DNA of 64,000 nucleotides from assembly GCF_900088825.1 (NCBI RefSeq), contig NZ_LT592171.1, positions 1,345,131 to 1,409,130 on the forward strand. Reading direction: 5' to 3'. Origin of the DNA: Thiomonas delicata. GTDB lineage: Bacteria > Pseudomonadota > Gammaproteobacteria > Burkholderiales > Burkholderiaceae_C. Under the pieces are notes generated by a model, which was given only the letters and a program-made list of their open reading frames with translations, was not told the DNA's origin and did no database searches. Positions 27,848 to 36,336 of this stretch are shown here, in pieces. Position numbers and translations under genes: made by a program. Positions within the stretch are counted from its first letter, which is position 1. Each line of letters opens with the position of its first letter.

Positions 27848-28425
27848 ACACGACCTGCTGGTGAGATTCATCGAGCAGTGGCGGTGGCACCAAACCGGGG
27901 GTGACGTGATCGTCGTGCGCGACGCCGACGATTGGGTTGCCGGGTTCCAGTTCCGCGACAACGCCGTGCGCTTCTAGCGCGCCGTAGCACAACGGCTGGG
28001 CCAGTTCGGGTTGAGGTTGCACCCGGACAAGACGCGGCTGATCGAGTTCGGGCGCTACGCCTGGAACCGACACCGCGAGGAAAAGGGCAAACCGCAGACC
28101 TTCGACTTCCTGGGCTTCACGCATTGCTGCCGCAACACCAGGAAGGGCAAGCTCATCGTGCTGCGGCTCACCAGTGCCAAACGCCTGCGAGCCAAACTGC
28201 AGGCGGTCAAGATCGAGCTCAAACGACGCATGCACCATCCCATCCCACAGCAGGGCCAGTACCTGCGTGCGGTGGTGACTGGGCATGGCCGGTACCTCGG
28301 TGTGCCCAACAGCGGGCTCCGGCTGAGGGCATTCCGCTACCAGGTGGGTCGACTGTGGCACCGCATGTTGTGCCGCCGCAGCCAGACCCAACGCCTGCGC
28401 GTGTCTCGAATGCGTCGCTTGATAG
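27848..28425 (+). pseudogene. ltrA: Group II intron reverse transcriptase/maturase, truncated with internal stop
   Basis: The plus strand encodes the second half of an intron maturase: DVIVVRDADDWVAGFQ (the YADD active site altered to DADD), a TAG at 27974-27976, then RLGQFGLRLHPDKTRLIEFG, KPQTFDFLGFTH, RYLGVPNSGLRLRAFRYQVG and RSQTQRLRVSRMRRLI. The N-terminal palm and finger regions are missing, and the C-terminal end is cut at ~28425 next to the IS5-family gene. The altered active site, internal stop and truncation make it dead. The matching intron 3' end is at 30000-30072. Confidence 0.85.
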
Positions 28426-28447
28426 TCCGTCCTGAACAATGGTCTCG

Positions 28448-29797
28448 TCAGGCAGCCAGGGGCCTTTTGCTGATTGCGTGGTCGGCGGTTGCCGCCAGCC
28501 AGGCTTCGAGCTCGGCAAGGATTTGGGCACAAAGAAGCCGCAGCTTCTTCAGCAGCAGGCGGATGTTGTGGCCGGCGCCGCACATCACGGCGTGCAGGGC
28601 GTCGCCCAGGGCGCCCTTGAGCGGATTGCGGCCCAGGCGGCCATCGGTCTTCATGTGGCCGATGCTCGGCTCGATCGCGCTGCGCCGCTTGATCATCGCG
28701 TGCAGTGTCCGCGTCAGTCCGCGTTTTTGCCCGGAGCGCAGGATGCGCACGCCGTCGATGTCGACGCCGCGGTAACCCTTGTCGACGATGGCGATCTTCG
28801 GCCTGGCGTCGGCGAGGATTCCGACCTGCTCCAGGGTCTCGGCCAGGGTGTGACCGTCGTAGGGGTTGCCCGGCATCGAGCGCATGCCCACGACCAGCCC
28901 TTCCTTCAGCGTGGTCGCCACCGTGACCTTGACCCCGAACTCGTAGGGGGTGCGCGCCTTGCCCTTGGAGATGCACTCGACCTCGGGCGCGTGCAAGGCG
29001 TACAGCTTGTTCTTGTCTTTGGTCTTCTGCGTCAGGATGCGACCGGCGCGCTGCAACAGGTCCTGCGCCTTGTCCTGCATCGCCTCAGGGAACTCATGCA
29101 CCTTGCGCCCGATCTCGCGGTGCACGCGACCGACCCGGCCGCGCAGAGTACGCAGCGTCTTCCGCATGCGCTTGTACTGCTTGGCATGGGCGTAGCGGCC
29201 GACCTGGGTGGCCAGCCTCGGCGCCTGCCGGTTGTAGTTCTGCCGCAGGTTGAGGCCGCCCTCGTCGGCGAGCTTGACCATGTGCTCGCGGGCGCGCTCG
29301 AGCAGGCGGCTGTCGGTCGGGTGCGCGATGGCCTTGGGCATCACGGTCGTGTCGACGATGACACGGTCCACACTGGTCTTGCCGATCATCCCGGCCTTGC
29401 GCGCCGCCTCAATGGTCAGTGCCAGCAGCGTCTCGACGCCTTCCTCGCCGATGCGCTTGCGCCAGCGCGTCAGGCTCGACGGATCGATCGGCAACTCGGT
29501 CTGCAGGTAGACCTCGCCCGTGAAGAACTGCCAGTACGGGTTCTCCACCCAGGTGTTGACCACGGCCTCGTCCGAGGCGTCGAAGGCGTGCTGCAAGTAC
29601 AGCAGCCCGGCGACCAGGCGCGGCGACAAGGCCGGTCGGCCTCGGCCCGAACGGAAGTGCCCGGCGAAGCTGCGGTGGATCTCCTCCCAGTCGATCAACC
29701 CGGCCAGGCGCACCAGTGGGTGCTTCAGGTTGATCTGCTCATCGAGCCGGGGCCGGAACATGTCCGGCGCCGGCGCCTGCGGGGAATGTGGAGCCAT
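28448..29797 (-). CDS. IS5-family transposase
   Basis: A 449-residue DDE transposase. The N-terminal region (MFRPRLDEQINLKHPLVRLA, GRPALSPRLVAGLLYLQH, LPIDPSSLTRWRKRIG) is typical of the IS5 group. The first catalytic Asp is in DRVIVDTTVMPKAI, the second in IVDKGYRGVDI, and the Glu in KRRSAIEPSIGHMK, so it looks intact. The element sits inside the remains of a group II intron. I could not resolve its terminal inverted repeats by eye; the boundaries should lie near 28425 and beyond 29800. Confidence 0.93.
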   Translation of the reverse strand: MAPHSPQAPAPDMFRPRLDEQINLKHPLVRLAGLIDWEEIHRSFAGHFRSGRGRPALSPRLVAGLLYLQHAFDASDEAVVNTWVENPYWQFFTGEVYLQTELPIDPSSLTRWRKRIGEEGVETLLALTIEAARKAGMIGKTSVDRVIVDTTVMPKAIAHPTDSRLLERAREHMVKLADEGGLNLRQNYNRQAPRLATQVGRYAHAKQYKRMRKTLRTLRGRVGRVHREIGRKVHEFPEAMQDKAQDLLQRAGRILTQKTKDKNKLYALHAPEVECISKGKARTPYEFGVKVTVATTLKEGLVVGMRSMPGNPYDGHTLAETLEQVGILADARPKIAIVDKGYRGVDIDGVRILRSGQKRGLTRTLHAMIKRRSAIEPSIGHMKTDGRLGRNPLKGALGDALHAVMCGAGHNIRLLLKKLRLLCAQILAELEAWLAATADHAISKRPLAA

Positions 29798-29819
29798 CGA
29801 ACCCTCGGCGAAATCTGCA

Positions 29820-29999
29820 AGAAACCGCGGCCTCCGACAAATAGAGCTGCAAATCCAGGCCCGGAAATTCGCTCATTTTATTCAACAAATCAACATCTTG
29901 CGAGTTTTTCAGGGCGGACTTGATAGCGGACTGGCTGCCGATCTCGCACATCTGCCACCCGTACCCGAACCAGCGTCTGATCGCCACGACCCAAGCCAG
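29820..29999. other. Unassigned DNA between the IS5 gene and intron domain V
   Basis: These ~180 bp contain no gene I can support. They should include the right end of the IS5 element and remaining intron domain IV sequence. An open minus-strand frame here (KMSEFPGLDLQLYLSEAAVS) may be a trace of another gene, but I do not recognise it. Confidence 0.35.
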
Positions 30000-30072
30000 G
30001 AGCCGTATGCGGTAGCGCCGCACGTACAGATCTGTCGAGGGGGTGATGGGTGACTGTCATTCCTACTCCGAT
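30000..30072 (+). ncRNA. Group II intron domains V-VI, 3' end remnant
   Basis: GAGCCGTATGCGGTAGCG (from 30000) followed by CCGCACGTACAGATC (to 30032) has the length, AGC triad and hairpin shape of catalytic domain V of bacterial group II introns. The following GGGGGTGATGGGTGACTGTC then ATTCCTACTCCGAT has the layout of domain VI and the 3' splice site. Two positions of the basal stem are mispaired (G/A and C/A), which suggests decay. It has the same orientation as the reverse transcriptase remnant at 27848. Confidence 0.7.
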
Positions 30073-30128
30073 CACTGCCTTGTTGGATGAATCAAGAATT
30101 TCCCAGCGCCGATACGACGCTATTGCAA

Positions 30129-31151
30129 TTAAAAGAATCGATCGAAGTGCACCTGCTCAAAGGGTACGCGATAACCAACCATCAACATTTCCTGAAGGGT
30201 TCGTGTCATAGGTGGAGGCCCGGCAAAATAAAACTCGAAATCCGGCATACTCCCCCCCAAAACCTTGCGCACGACGTCGTGAACAAAGCCTGTTTCCCCC
30301 TTCCAATCAATGCCCAAATCTTGCTCGGGTAGTGAAACAACTGGGTAATAATGGATTTTTATCCCGTATTCGGGGAGTACTTTCAGAAAAGTTTCACCGC
30401 AGATGTCACGAGGGGTGCGGCCTCCGTAAAAAAAATGCAGATGACGCTTCGTCAAAAGTCCTTTTGTTGACGCTCCGCGCGCTATTGAGACCATGGGTGC
30501 CAGCCCAGATCCCCCCGCAACGCAAACAATGTCCCGGCCGTTGTCCTCACGTAAAGCCGCGAGCCCGTAAGGACCGTCGATTTCGATTTCATCCCCTTCC
30601 CGGAGGTGATGAAAAAGACGACTCGTAGCCTGCCCTTCCGGCACCCTGCGCACTTGAAAATGCCACTCACCTTCTTCGTTGGGAAGGTTAGACATCGAGT
30701 AAGCGCGTGGACTTGACACGCCTGGAATATCCAGAATCGCGTATTGCCCGGCCTGAAACCGGGCAGGCCGATCCGCTGCGAAGCGAAACTCGCGGATGTC
30801 ATGCGTGATGGCTTCTTGCCCAATGAAACACGCCGGTTGTCGTTGTGGTTGAATTTTGGATTGGTATTCAGAACCTGGGCGGATCTTGATACGAAGGTCC
30901 GTCCGGGCGCGGCATTGGCATGCAAGCAGACGCCCTTTGCGACGATCCCGCTCGGTCAAGCCTGGAGCTTCAGGCCAGATCTGCTCGACATCGCCTTCGA
31001 GCAGATCAAACTTGCAGCTTCCACACCCGCCTGAGTTGCACTCATAGGGAAACCCAATCCCCGCCCGTAGTGCAGCCCTGAGAACGGTGTCTTTTCCGTT
31101 CTGCTGAAAGGACACGCCCAATTCATCAGCGACGATCTCAATTGCTGGCAT
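30129..31151 (-). CDS. tmoF: Toluene monooxygenase reductase TmoF
   Basis: A 340-residue NADH oxidoreductase that passes electrons to the Rieske protein TmoC. The N-terminal plant-type 2Fe-2S domain has Cys38, Cys43, Cys46 (CNSGGCGSC) and Cys78. The FAD region is RAYSMSNLP. The NAD region is VCVAGGSGLAPMVSI, and the C-terminal part contains FYFAGPPPM. Length is normal for TmoF/TbuC. It is the last gene of the tmo operon, 83 nt after tmoE. The group II intron remnant lies just downstream. Confidence 0.93.
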   Translation of the reverse strand: MPAIEIVADELGVSFQQNGKDTVLRAALRAGIGFPYECNSGGCGSCKFDLLEGDVEQIWPEAPGLTERDRRKGRLLACQCRARTDLRIKIRPGSEYQSKIQPQRQPACFIGQEAITHDIREFRFAADRPARFQAGQYAILDIPGVSSPRAYSMSNLPNEEGEWHFQVRRVPEGQATSRLFHHLREGDEIEIDGPYGLAALREDNGRDIVCVAGGSGLAPMVSIARGASTKGLLTKRHLHFFYGGRTPRDICGETFLKVLPEYGIKIHYYPVVSLPEQDLGIDWKGETGFVHDVVRKVLGGSMPDFEFYFAGPPPMTRTLQEMLMVGYRVPFEQVHFDRFF

Positions 31152-31234
31152 GACTCATCTCATGTGATACGGCAGAGTCGATACGCTGTCCGACCCTGCT
31201 CGGCAGATCGATCTGGATGAAGGTGTCGCGACGC

Positions 31235-32221
31235 CTAGATATTGAGAGACCGCCGATACGCACGGGTCGCCTCGATCGAGCTGGCGGTGGCATCGGCCAC
31301 GTCCGGCAGGGCGGCACAATAGGCCTCAATGGCTTTATTCGCCAGGGGTTCCCACTTGGCGATCCAACCCCTGATCACGGCATCATTCCCCGGCACGTCC
31401 AGCGCCATCTTCACCAACGCGCCGGCCCAGCGGCGGTGACGCGTAGCATCCACCAATTGGGCATCGGTAAGCATGCCCAACAAGGTATCGCCGTTGTGGC
31501 GTGCTGATTCGCCCAGCTTGCGTATCACGGCCTCTTCGACCGCCGGTTTGACCACGAGGTTCAATGCCACGAAGGCTTCACCCCAATCCCAGGCGATGAG
31601 GGTTTTTTCGATGAGTTCACGGAATCCTTGCCAAGCGAGGTCAGCTTCCCAGTAATGGCGCTCATCACGACCAAACCCCTTATCCTTGAAAGTCAAGGAT
31701 AATTCTTGGGTTCGGTAAGCCACGTGGCTAAGCCAGCGCATCGAGTCGGCCGCCTGAAATGCGGCACAGTTGGTGATCGTGCTGGCGGGCGCCATCTGCA
31801 TCAGATAAGCCGACGCCATTTGCAAGGCATGGAATAGATATCTCCCGGGCGTGTACAGGCGTGCCAATGTCCCAGCCCAGGTCAGGTCGAGGGCTTTGTC
31901 GTGCTCCCTTTCGTTGAACTGATCCAGGAGGCCGAAAACATAGGTTTCCTGTCCATCCTGCAACATGTTGTACGTCCGATAGACCAACTCGTCGGGATCT
32001 CGGAAGGCATTCCAGTCGTGGTGCTTTAATGGGCTCGCATTACGGTACTGTTTATACCAGCGCGCCATGAACAGATTCGGGTCCAACTCGAATGGTGCGT
32101 TCTCATCGCGGTCGTTGTAATGCAGTCCAACGGAGACGATTTCATATTCGCTGGGTTTGCGCCGCCGCCCGGCTAGGTGGCTCCAGGTCTTCAACGGCTT
32201 GAGTACTTCGACTTCACTCAT
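31235..32221 (-). CDS. tmoE: Toluene monooxygenase hydroxylase beta subunit TmoE
   Basis: A 328-residue carboxylate-bridged di-iron-like but non-catalytic subunit of the (alpha beta gamma)2 hydroxylase. Features: LKTWSHLAGRRRKPSEYEIV at the N-terminus, RWYKQYRNASPLKHHDWNAF, PDELVYRTYNMLQDGQE, QMASAYLMQMAPASTITNCA. Start at ATG 32221 behind AGGAGACAAAC. Length is right for TmoE/TbuA2/TouE. Confidence 0.93.
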   Translation of the reverse strand: MSEVEVLKPLKTWSHLAGRRRKPSEYEIVSVGLHYNDRDENAPFELDPNLFMARWYKQYRNASPLKHHDWNAFRDPDELVYRTYNMLQDGQETYVFGLLDQFNEREHDKALDLTWAGTLARLYTPGRYLFHALQMASAYLMQMAPASTITNCAAFQAADSMRWLSHVAYRTQELSLTFKDKGFGRDERHYWEADLAWQGFRELIEKTLIAWDWGEAFVALNLVVKPAVEEAVIRKLGESARHNGDTLLGMLTDAQLVDATRHRRWAGALVKMALDVPGNDAVIRGWIAKWEPLANKAIEAYCAALPDVADATASSIEATRAYRRSLNI

Positions 32222-32242
32222 GTTTGTCTCCTGATATAGATG

Positions 32243-32550
32243 TCAAAGATGCTTCACAAAATAAAAGCGCACATATTCTGGATCGGTCTCTATGCGTCCC
32301 GCGAACGATGCGAGATTAATCTCCAAGTCGTTCATCTTGAAAGGACGTCCGAGCATTTCCTCGATCGTTGATCTGCGGATGGTCATTTCGCCATCGGTTT
32401 GAACGCGGATGTAGGCCACCATATCGGAGATGTTGATTTTTTTCCGGGATTATCAGTTTCAGCCGCATCAGCGACGGCCTTGGCCACATCCCCCTGGCGT
32501 AAAACGGGGCCGACCACGTTGTTATCATAATTTGTTGCTGCGTTGCTCAT
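32243..32550 (-). pseudogene. tmoD: Toluene monooxygenase effector TmoD, one-base frameshift in an A7 run
   Basis: TmoD is the small regulatory protein that gates the di-iron hydroxylase. ATG 32550 (behind AGGAGACATC) reads MSNAATNYDNNVVGPVLRQG ... AETDNPGKK and then loses frame at GGAAAAAAATC. The natural continuation INISDMVAYIRVQTDGEMTI ... VRFYFVKHL, stop at 32243, is one base out of frame. Adding one A to the run of seven restores a complete ~102-residue protein. Every other tmo gene is intact, so this could be a real mutation, a sequencing error or a site of transcriptional slippage. Confidence 0.85.
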
Positions 32551-32584
32551 GATGTCTCCTGTTGAGATTCCGGGGCGAAACGAT

Positions 32585-32920
32585 TCAGCTATGGGCAAAT
32601 AAGGGTTTGATATCGGCCGTGTCGATATACACGTCTTCGCCTTCAATCTTGATCGGGTAACTTGCCAGTTTGCAGTCGCCGGGGTTGATACCTTGGCCCG
32701 AGCAGGCGTCGAATACCCACTGGTGAGCACGACAAATCAGTGTTTTGCCGTCGAATTTTCCTTCAATCAATGGAATATCCTGGTGGGGGCAAATGCCCTG
32801 ATAGACTTTGATGTCCCCGCCCTCGATACGAACAACCACCACCTCTTGTCCATCGATTTCGAAAGACTCCATCTCGCCTTCCCAAAGGTCGTCGAGGGTG
32901 CAGATCTTTTTGAATGCCAT
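32585..32920 (-). CDS. tmoC: Toluene monooxygenase Rieske ferredoxin TmoC
   Basis: A 111-residue Rieske protein carrying electrons from TmoF to the hydroxylase. The cluster ligands are all present: Cys44 and His46 in GICPHQD, Cys63 and His66 in LICRAHQW. Start at ATG 32920 gives MAFKKICTLDDLWEGEME, the standard family N-terminus. It lies 17 nt after tmoB. Confidence 0.95.
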   Translation of the reverse strand: MAFKKICTLDDLWEGEMESFEIDGQEVVVVRIEGGDIKVYQGICPHQDIPLIEGKFDGKTLICRAHQWVFDACSGQGINPGDCKLASYPIKIEGEDVYIDTADIKPLFAHS

Positions 32921-32937
32921 CTCGGTTTGCTCCGGAT

Positions 32938-33204
32938 TCAATGGCCTGACGCTTCCCAAACCACTTCGATGCATTCCATCGGCAGCAGCCCGGATTGCGC
33001 CACAGTCATGGTGCGTGGAAGAAGCGCAGCCGAGCCTTGACGACGCACACGCATCAAGTTGCCGGGTCGAGGGGCCACACGCCTGCCCACGGAATGATGG
33101 GCGGCGGCCGCCGCCACTTCATCCATCGTGTTTTCGGTGTCTACTGGCAAGAGTTGAAGGACGAAATCGCCCTGGAAATTTGAATTCAGCGGGAAAAGCG
33201 CCAT
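32938..33204 (-). CDS. tmoB: Toluene monooxygenase hydroxylase gamma subunit TmoB
   Basis: An 88-residue ubiquitin-like subunit that packs on TmoA in the hydroxylase. Sequence from ATG 33204: MALFPLNSNFQGDFVLQLLP, then DTENTMDEVAAAAAHHSVGR and MTVAQSGLLPMECIEVVW, matching TmoB/TbuU/TouB in size and order. A gap of 79 nt separates it from tmoA. Confidence 0.9.
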   Translation of the reverse strand: MALFPLNSNFQGDFVLQLLPVDTENTMDEVAAAAAHHSVGRRVAPRPGNLMRVRRQGSAALLPRTMTVAQSGLLPMECIEVVWEASGH

Positions 33205-33283
33205 CACATGTCTCCTTGAGGGTGTTTCAGGCCCAGCCACCGCGACGGATAGCTGGGCAGTAGTTGGTTTCCATCTGGACTGG

Positions 33284-34780
33284 CTAAGCGACTTTGGCTT
33301 TGTCGCGGTAGGCCTCGACCCATGCATAGCCGTGGGCGTCGTCACCAATTTCGCCCGGGGCCAGGCCCATGTACTGCAGACCGCCGGCTAGGTTCATCGG
33401 TTGGACCATGCCAGCAAGGAACCGATCGGTCAGAGTCATGTGGCCTTCATAGCGCTCGGGCTCTTGCTCGAAGCACCACTTGCATCCTTCGGAACAGAAG
33501 TGATACCAGCGGCCCTTGTGCTCCAGCGGGAAATCACGTACCTTCCAGGCCTCACCAGGGGTCCCATTGATCGGCAGATTGCACATATTGCAGACCACCG
33601 GCAGCGTCTCGGGATAAGTCAGTTCGCGCTTTCCGGCCACCAGATTGCCGATGATGACATCCCAGTTACTGCCCCAGGTGGCGTTCCAGCCTGGATATTT
33701 TTCTTCCAGCCATGCGCGCTCATCCGGGGTCACACCCGCAGCGGGGTTCCACCAGACTGTCGGTCGCCAGAACCACACCCCCAGATGCTGGCCGTGGTGC
33801 AGGGAGTCGAGTTCTTCCAGAAACTTCTCCCAGTACCAAGGCCGATCAAGGCCAAGGTCAAGGATGGAGCGCTCGAATTGTCCAACGATCCACTCCTGCA
33901 TGAACTCCTTGAACGACTGCTTGCGATGTGCAAGCGGCGTGTAGTAGTCCATGATCGGGCCAGTCAGCACCGAGAACAGCTTCCAGGAACGCCAGAAAGC
34001 GATATCAACCATGCGCTGAGCGTCCGCTTTTTTGCCGTTCTTGATCAAAATTGGAATCAATGGGCCGCCGATCTGGGCATGTCGGGATTCATCGGTCTGG
34101 ACGCTGGAGATGAGGTTCGAGAACGTCCAATCCCCCGCTTCGGCAGCGTCGCTGGCCAGACCCAGGAACTGCATATTGGTGAAACCGGTCTCGAAAGCGA
34201 AAGTCAGCATCAGCCCCACGCCAACAGCACTGCGAGTGCTCATCATGTCGTCGAACATATGGCGGGCAGCGATTGCGGCCCACTCGTTCGTGTCATAGGC
34301 TTTGAACGCCCAATCGAACTGCCTATCCTTGGATACGTACTCGTGCGGGAAAAAGAGCTGAATCTGGCCATGGCGAATCTCGTCCATCATGCCCAGCGTG
34401 GCCATATTGCGTTGACCGGGTGCTTTGGCGAATCGTGCCATGCGTGACTCAGCCGATGCCGCGGCATATTCAGCGCGCGCAATCGCGCCATAATGGGCCT
34501 TGAGGACGCTCAGCCAGCCCGGGTCGGCGTTCTCGAACATCTTGCTGCGCTCAAGAGCGGCCTTGACTGAGTAGGCGCCTGCGTCTTTCTCGCGCTGGAC
34601 CTTGACGTATTCGGGATAGGACTGTTTGTACGGTTCGTCGTACGTCTCCCAATCCGCCATGGGAATGCCCATGTCACCCGAGAGTTCGGGCGGGAAAAGT
34701 TCGGACTCTTTGACGTACTTCGGGGTCCAGTTGGTCGTGCGCGCAATGTCGTACCAATCGAGTCTTCCAAGTTGTGCCAT
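33284..34780 (-). CDS. tmoA: Toluene monooxygenase hydroxylase alpha subunit TmoA
   Basis: A 498-residue catalytic subunit that hydroxylates toluene or benzene with O2. Start ATG 34780 gives MAQLGRLDWYDIARTTNW. Di-iron ligands align with T4MO numbering: Glu104, Glu134 and His137 (MDEIRH), Glu197 (FETGFT), Glu231 and His234 (DESRH). Thr201 and Gln141 are conserved. The regiospecificity positions read Ile100, Ala103, Ala107. Near the C-terminus CNMCNLP and YHFCSEGCKWCF form a Cys-rich YHS-like zinc site. An IS407-type element is inserted 42 bp upstream, so expression depends on read-through or on the IS. Confidence 0.95.
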   Translation of the reverse strand: MAQLGRLDWYDIARTTNWTPKYVKESELFPPELSGDMGIPMADWETYDEPYKQSYPEYVKVQREKDAGAYSVKAALERSKMFENADPGWLSVLKAHYGAIARAEYAAASAESRMARFAKAPGQRNMATLGMMDEIRHGQIQLFFPHEYVSKDRQFDWAFKAYDTNEWAAIAARHMFDDMMSTRSAVGVGLMLTFAFETGFTNMQFLGLASDAAEAGDWTFSNLISSVQTDESRHAQIGGPLIPILIKNGKKADAQRMVDIAFWRSWKLFSVLTGPIMDYYTPLAHRKQSFKEFMQEWIVGQFERSILDLGLDRPWYWEKFLEELDSLHHGQHLGVWFWRPTVWWNPAAGVTPDERAWLEEKYPGWNATWGSNWDVIIGNLVAGKRELTYPETLPVVCNMCNLPINGTPGEAWKVRDFPLEHKGRWYHFCSEGCKWCFEQEPERYEGHMTLTDRFLAGMVQPMNLAGGLQYMGLAPGEIGDDAHGYAWVEAYRDKAKVA

Positions 34781-34849
34781 GTCAGTCTCCTTTGTGAGAT
34801 TTACCGCATCCAACGCAGCGGTGACCTGCCCCCTGTAGGCGTACCAGCG

Positions 34850-35713
34850 TTACGGCAGGAGTCCGGGGTTCAAGGTTAACTGCTCTCTTCGGTGTTGCTC
34901 GGCGAACTGGGCTGGGGGAATCCGCCCGAGACTGCTGTGGGGGCGGACCTCGTTGAAGTCACGCCGCCAATCGGCGATCACGCCTCTGGCCTGATGTAGC
35001 GTCTGGAACCACTGCTCGTTCAGGCATTCGTCGCGGAACTTGCCGTTGAAGCTCTCGATATACCCGTTCTGCATGGGCTTGCCTGGCGCGATCAAGATGT
35101 GCCGGATGCCGTGGCTGGTGGCCCAGGCCATGAAGGCTCGGCTGGTGAACTCCGGGCCGTTATCGGTCCGCACCGCCGCGGGGTAGCCGCGGAAGATCGC
35201 TGCCTGATCGAGCACGCGTGTCACGTAGGCACCCGAGATGCCGAAGTCCACGGCGATGTCGATGCACTCGTGGCTGAAGTCATCGGCCACGGTCAGGCAC
35301 TTGAGCCTGCGTCCGTTGGCCAGGCTGTCGCTGACGAAATCCATGCTCCACACCTCGTTGACCGTCGTGGCCAGTTGCAGCGGCACGCGCTCGAGCGCCG
35401 CGCGCCGGACCTTCTTGCGCTTGCGCACCGCCAGGCGGGCTTCGCTGTAGAGGCGGTACACGCGCTTGTGGTTGACGCCGGGGAACTCCGGGCGCAACAG
35501 GTCATGGATGCGCCGATAGCCGAAGCGACGGCGCACCTGCGCGATCTCCACGATCTTGCCCTGCAGCGCAGTGGTCTGCGCATCGGGCTGCGGCGGATGG
35601 CGGTAGCTGTCTCGGGAGAGCCCCACGAGGCGGCATGCGCGGCGCTCCGACAAGTGATGTTCCTCAATCATCTTGCCGATGGCCCCGCGCTTGGCCTGTG
35701 GGGCTAGCGCTTT
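34850..35713 (-). CDS. IS3-family transposase OrfB (DDE integrase domain)
   Basis: Integrase-core transposase: [35 protein letters not shown], then the DDE residues in [24 protein letters not shown] and [17 protein letters not shown]. It is normally made as an OrfAB fusion by -1 frameshifting around 35704-35713 (GGTAAAGCGC, just before the orfA stop). The first in-frame ATG is at 35671. Intact to the stop at 34850. Confidence 0.93.
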   Translation of the reverse strand, partial: KALAPQAKRGAIGKMIEEHHLSERRACRLVGLSRDSYRHPPQPDAQTTALQGKIVEIAQVRRRFGYRRIHDLLRPEFPGVNHKRVYRLYSEARLAVRKRKKVRRAALERVPLQLATTVNEVWSMDFVSDSLANGRRLKCLTVADDFSHECIDIAVDFGISGAYVTRVLDQAAIFRGYPAAVRTDNGPEFTSRAFMAWATSHGIRHILIAPGKPMQNGYIESFNGKFRDECLNEQWFQTLHQARGVIADWRRDFNEVRPHSSLGRIPPAQFAEQHRREQLTLNPGLLP

Positions 35714-35979
35714 ACCCCGAAGACGCCCTTGAGCGCGTGAATATCCAGATGCGCCTCGGCCAGCAGCTTCTTGAGCTTGGCGTTCTGCGCCTCCAGCTCG
35801 CGCAGCCGTGCTGCCTGCGACGCTTCCATGCCGCCGAACTTGGCACGCCACTTGTAAAACGTGGCATCGCTGAAGCCGCCAGAGCGGCATACCTCCTTGA
35901 CCGGCATCCCGGCTTCGGCCTGGCGCAGGAACCCGATGATCTGCTCTTCGGTGAATCGGCTCGTCTTCATGTCCATCAT
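35704..35979 (-). CDS. IS3-family transposase OrfA
   Basis: A 91-residue HTH protein: [40 protein letters not shown], then a leucine-zipper-like helix ([20 protein letters not shown]). It binds the IS ends and is fused to OrfB by frameshifting. The stop lies inside the frameshift region. It appears complete. Confidence 0.93.
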   Translation of the reverse strand: MMDMKTSRFTEEQIIGFLRQAEAGMPVKEVCRSGGFSDATFYKWRAKFGGMEASQAARLRELEAQNAKLKKLLAEAHLDIHALKGVFGVKR

Positions 35980-36133
35980 TCTCCACGTTGATGGACTCCA
36001 CTTCGTTCAGCTTGGTACGGCCAGCGGGGGGCAGGTCAGCGGCAGGGCGTTAAAGATTTATCGTCAAACTTCGATCACTTCGGCTCAATCTTTCTGGGTT
36101 AACTCTCGTGTCCTGCAGAACAGTTAGAGTCGC

Positions 36134-36325
36134 TCATCGTCCCCACTTTTTCGCGCTCTGCCCGGCGATACCGAAGTGCTCCTTGGGCATTTCGATAATG
36201 AGCACACGGATGGACTCCATCGGTGCGTCGATGGCGCGGTGGATGGCTTCGCTGACTTCGGCAATGAGCCGCTCCTTCTTCTCGGTGTCGCGACCTTCGA
36301 TGATGTAGATCTGGGCGATGGGCAT
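36134..36325 (-). CDS. dmpI: 4-oxalocrotonate tautomerase DmpI
   Basis: A 63-residue subunit starting at ATG 36325 behind GGAGATAAAT. After the initiator Met is removed, the catalytic Pro1 leads PIAQIYIIEGRDTEKKERLI; Arg and Phe active-site positions are present further on (SIRVLIIEMPKEHFGIAG). It isomerises 2-hydroxymuconate to the keto form in the oxalocrotonate branch. It is the last gene of the dmp operon. The IS407-type element follows 92 bp downstream. Confidence 0.95.
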   Translation of the reverse strand: MPIAQIYIIEGRDTEKKERLIAEVSEAIHRAIDAPMESIRVLIIEMPKEHFGIAGQSAKKWGR

Positions 36326-36336
36326 ATTTATCTCCG

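Larger units (their letters stand above)
34822..36038. mobile_element. IS3-family element, IS407 group, between dmpI and tmoA
   Basis: The 1217-bp element has imperfect inverted ends: TGACCTGCCCCCTGTAGGCG at the left and, on the opposite strand at the right, TGACCTGCCCCCCGCTGGCC. It is flanked by a perfect 4-bp direct repeat GCGG (34818-34821 and 36039-36042), the target duplication size expected for this group. Both orfA and orfB are open, so the copy may be active and recent. Confidence 0.93.

Noticed and set aside
28439-29923. A 494-codon plus-strand frame over the IS5 element
   Set aside because: Antisense of an intact DDE transposase.
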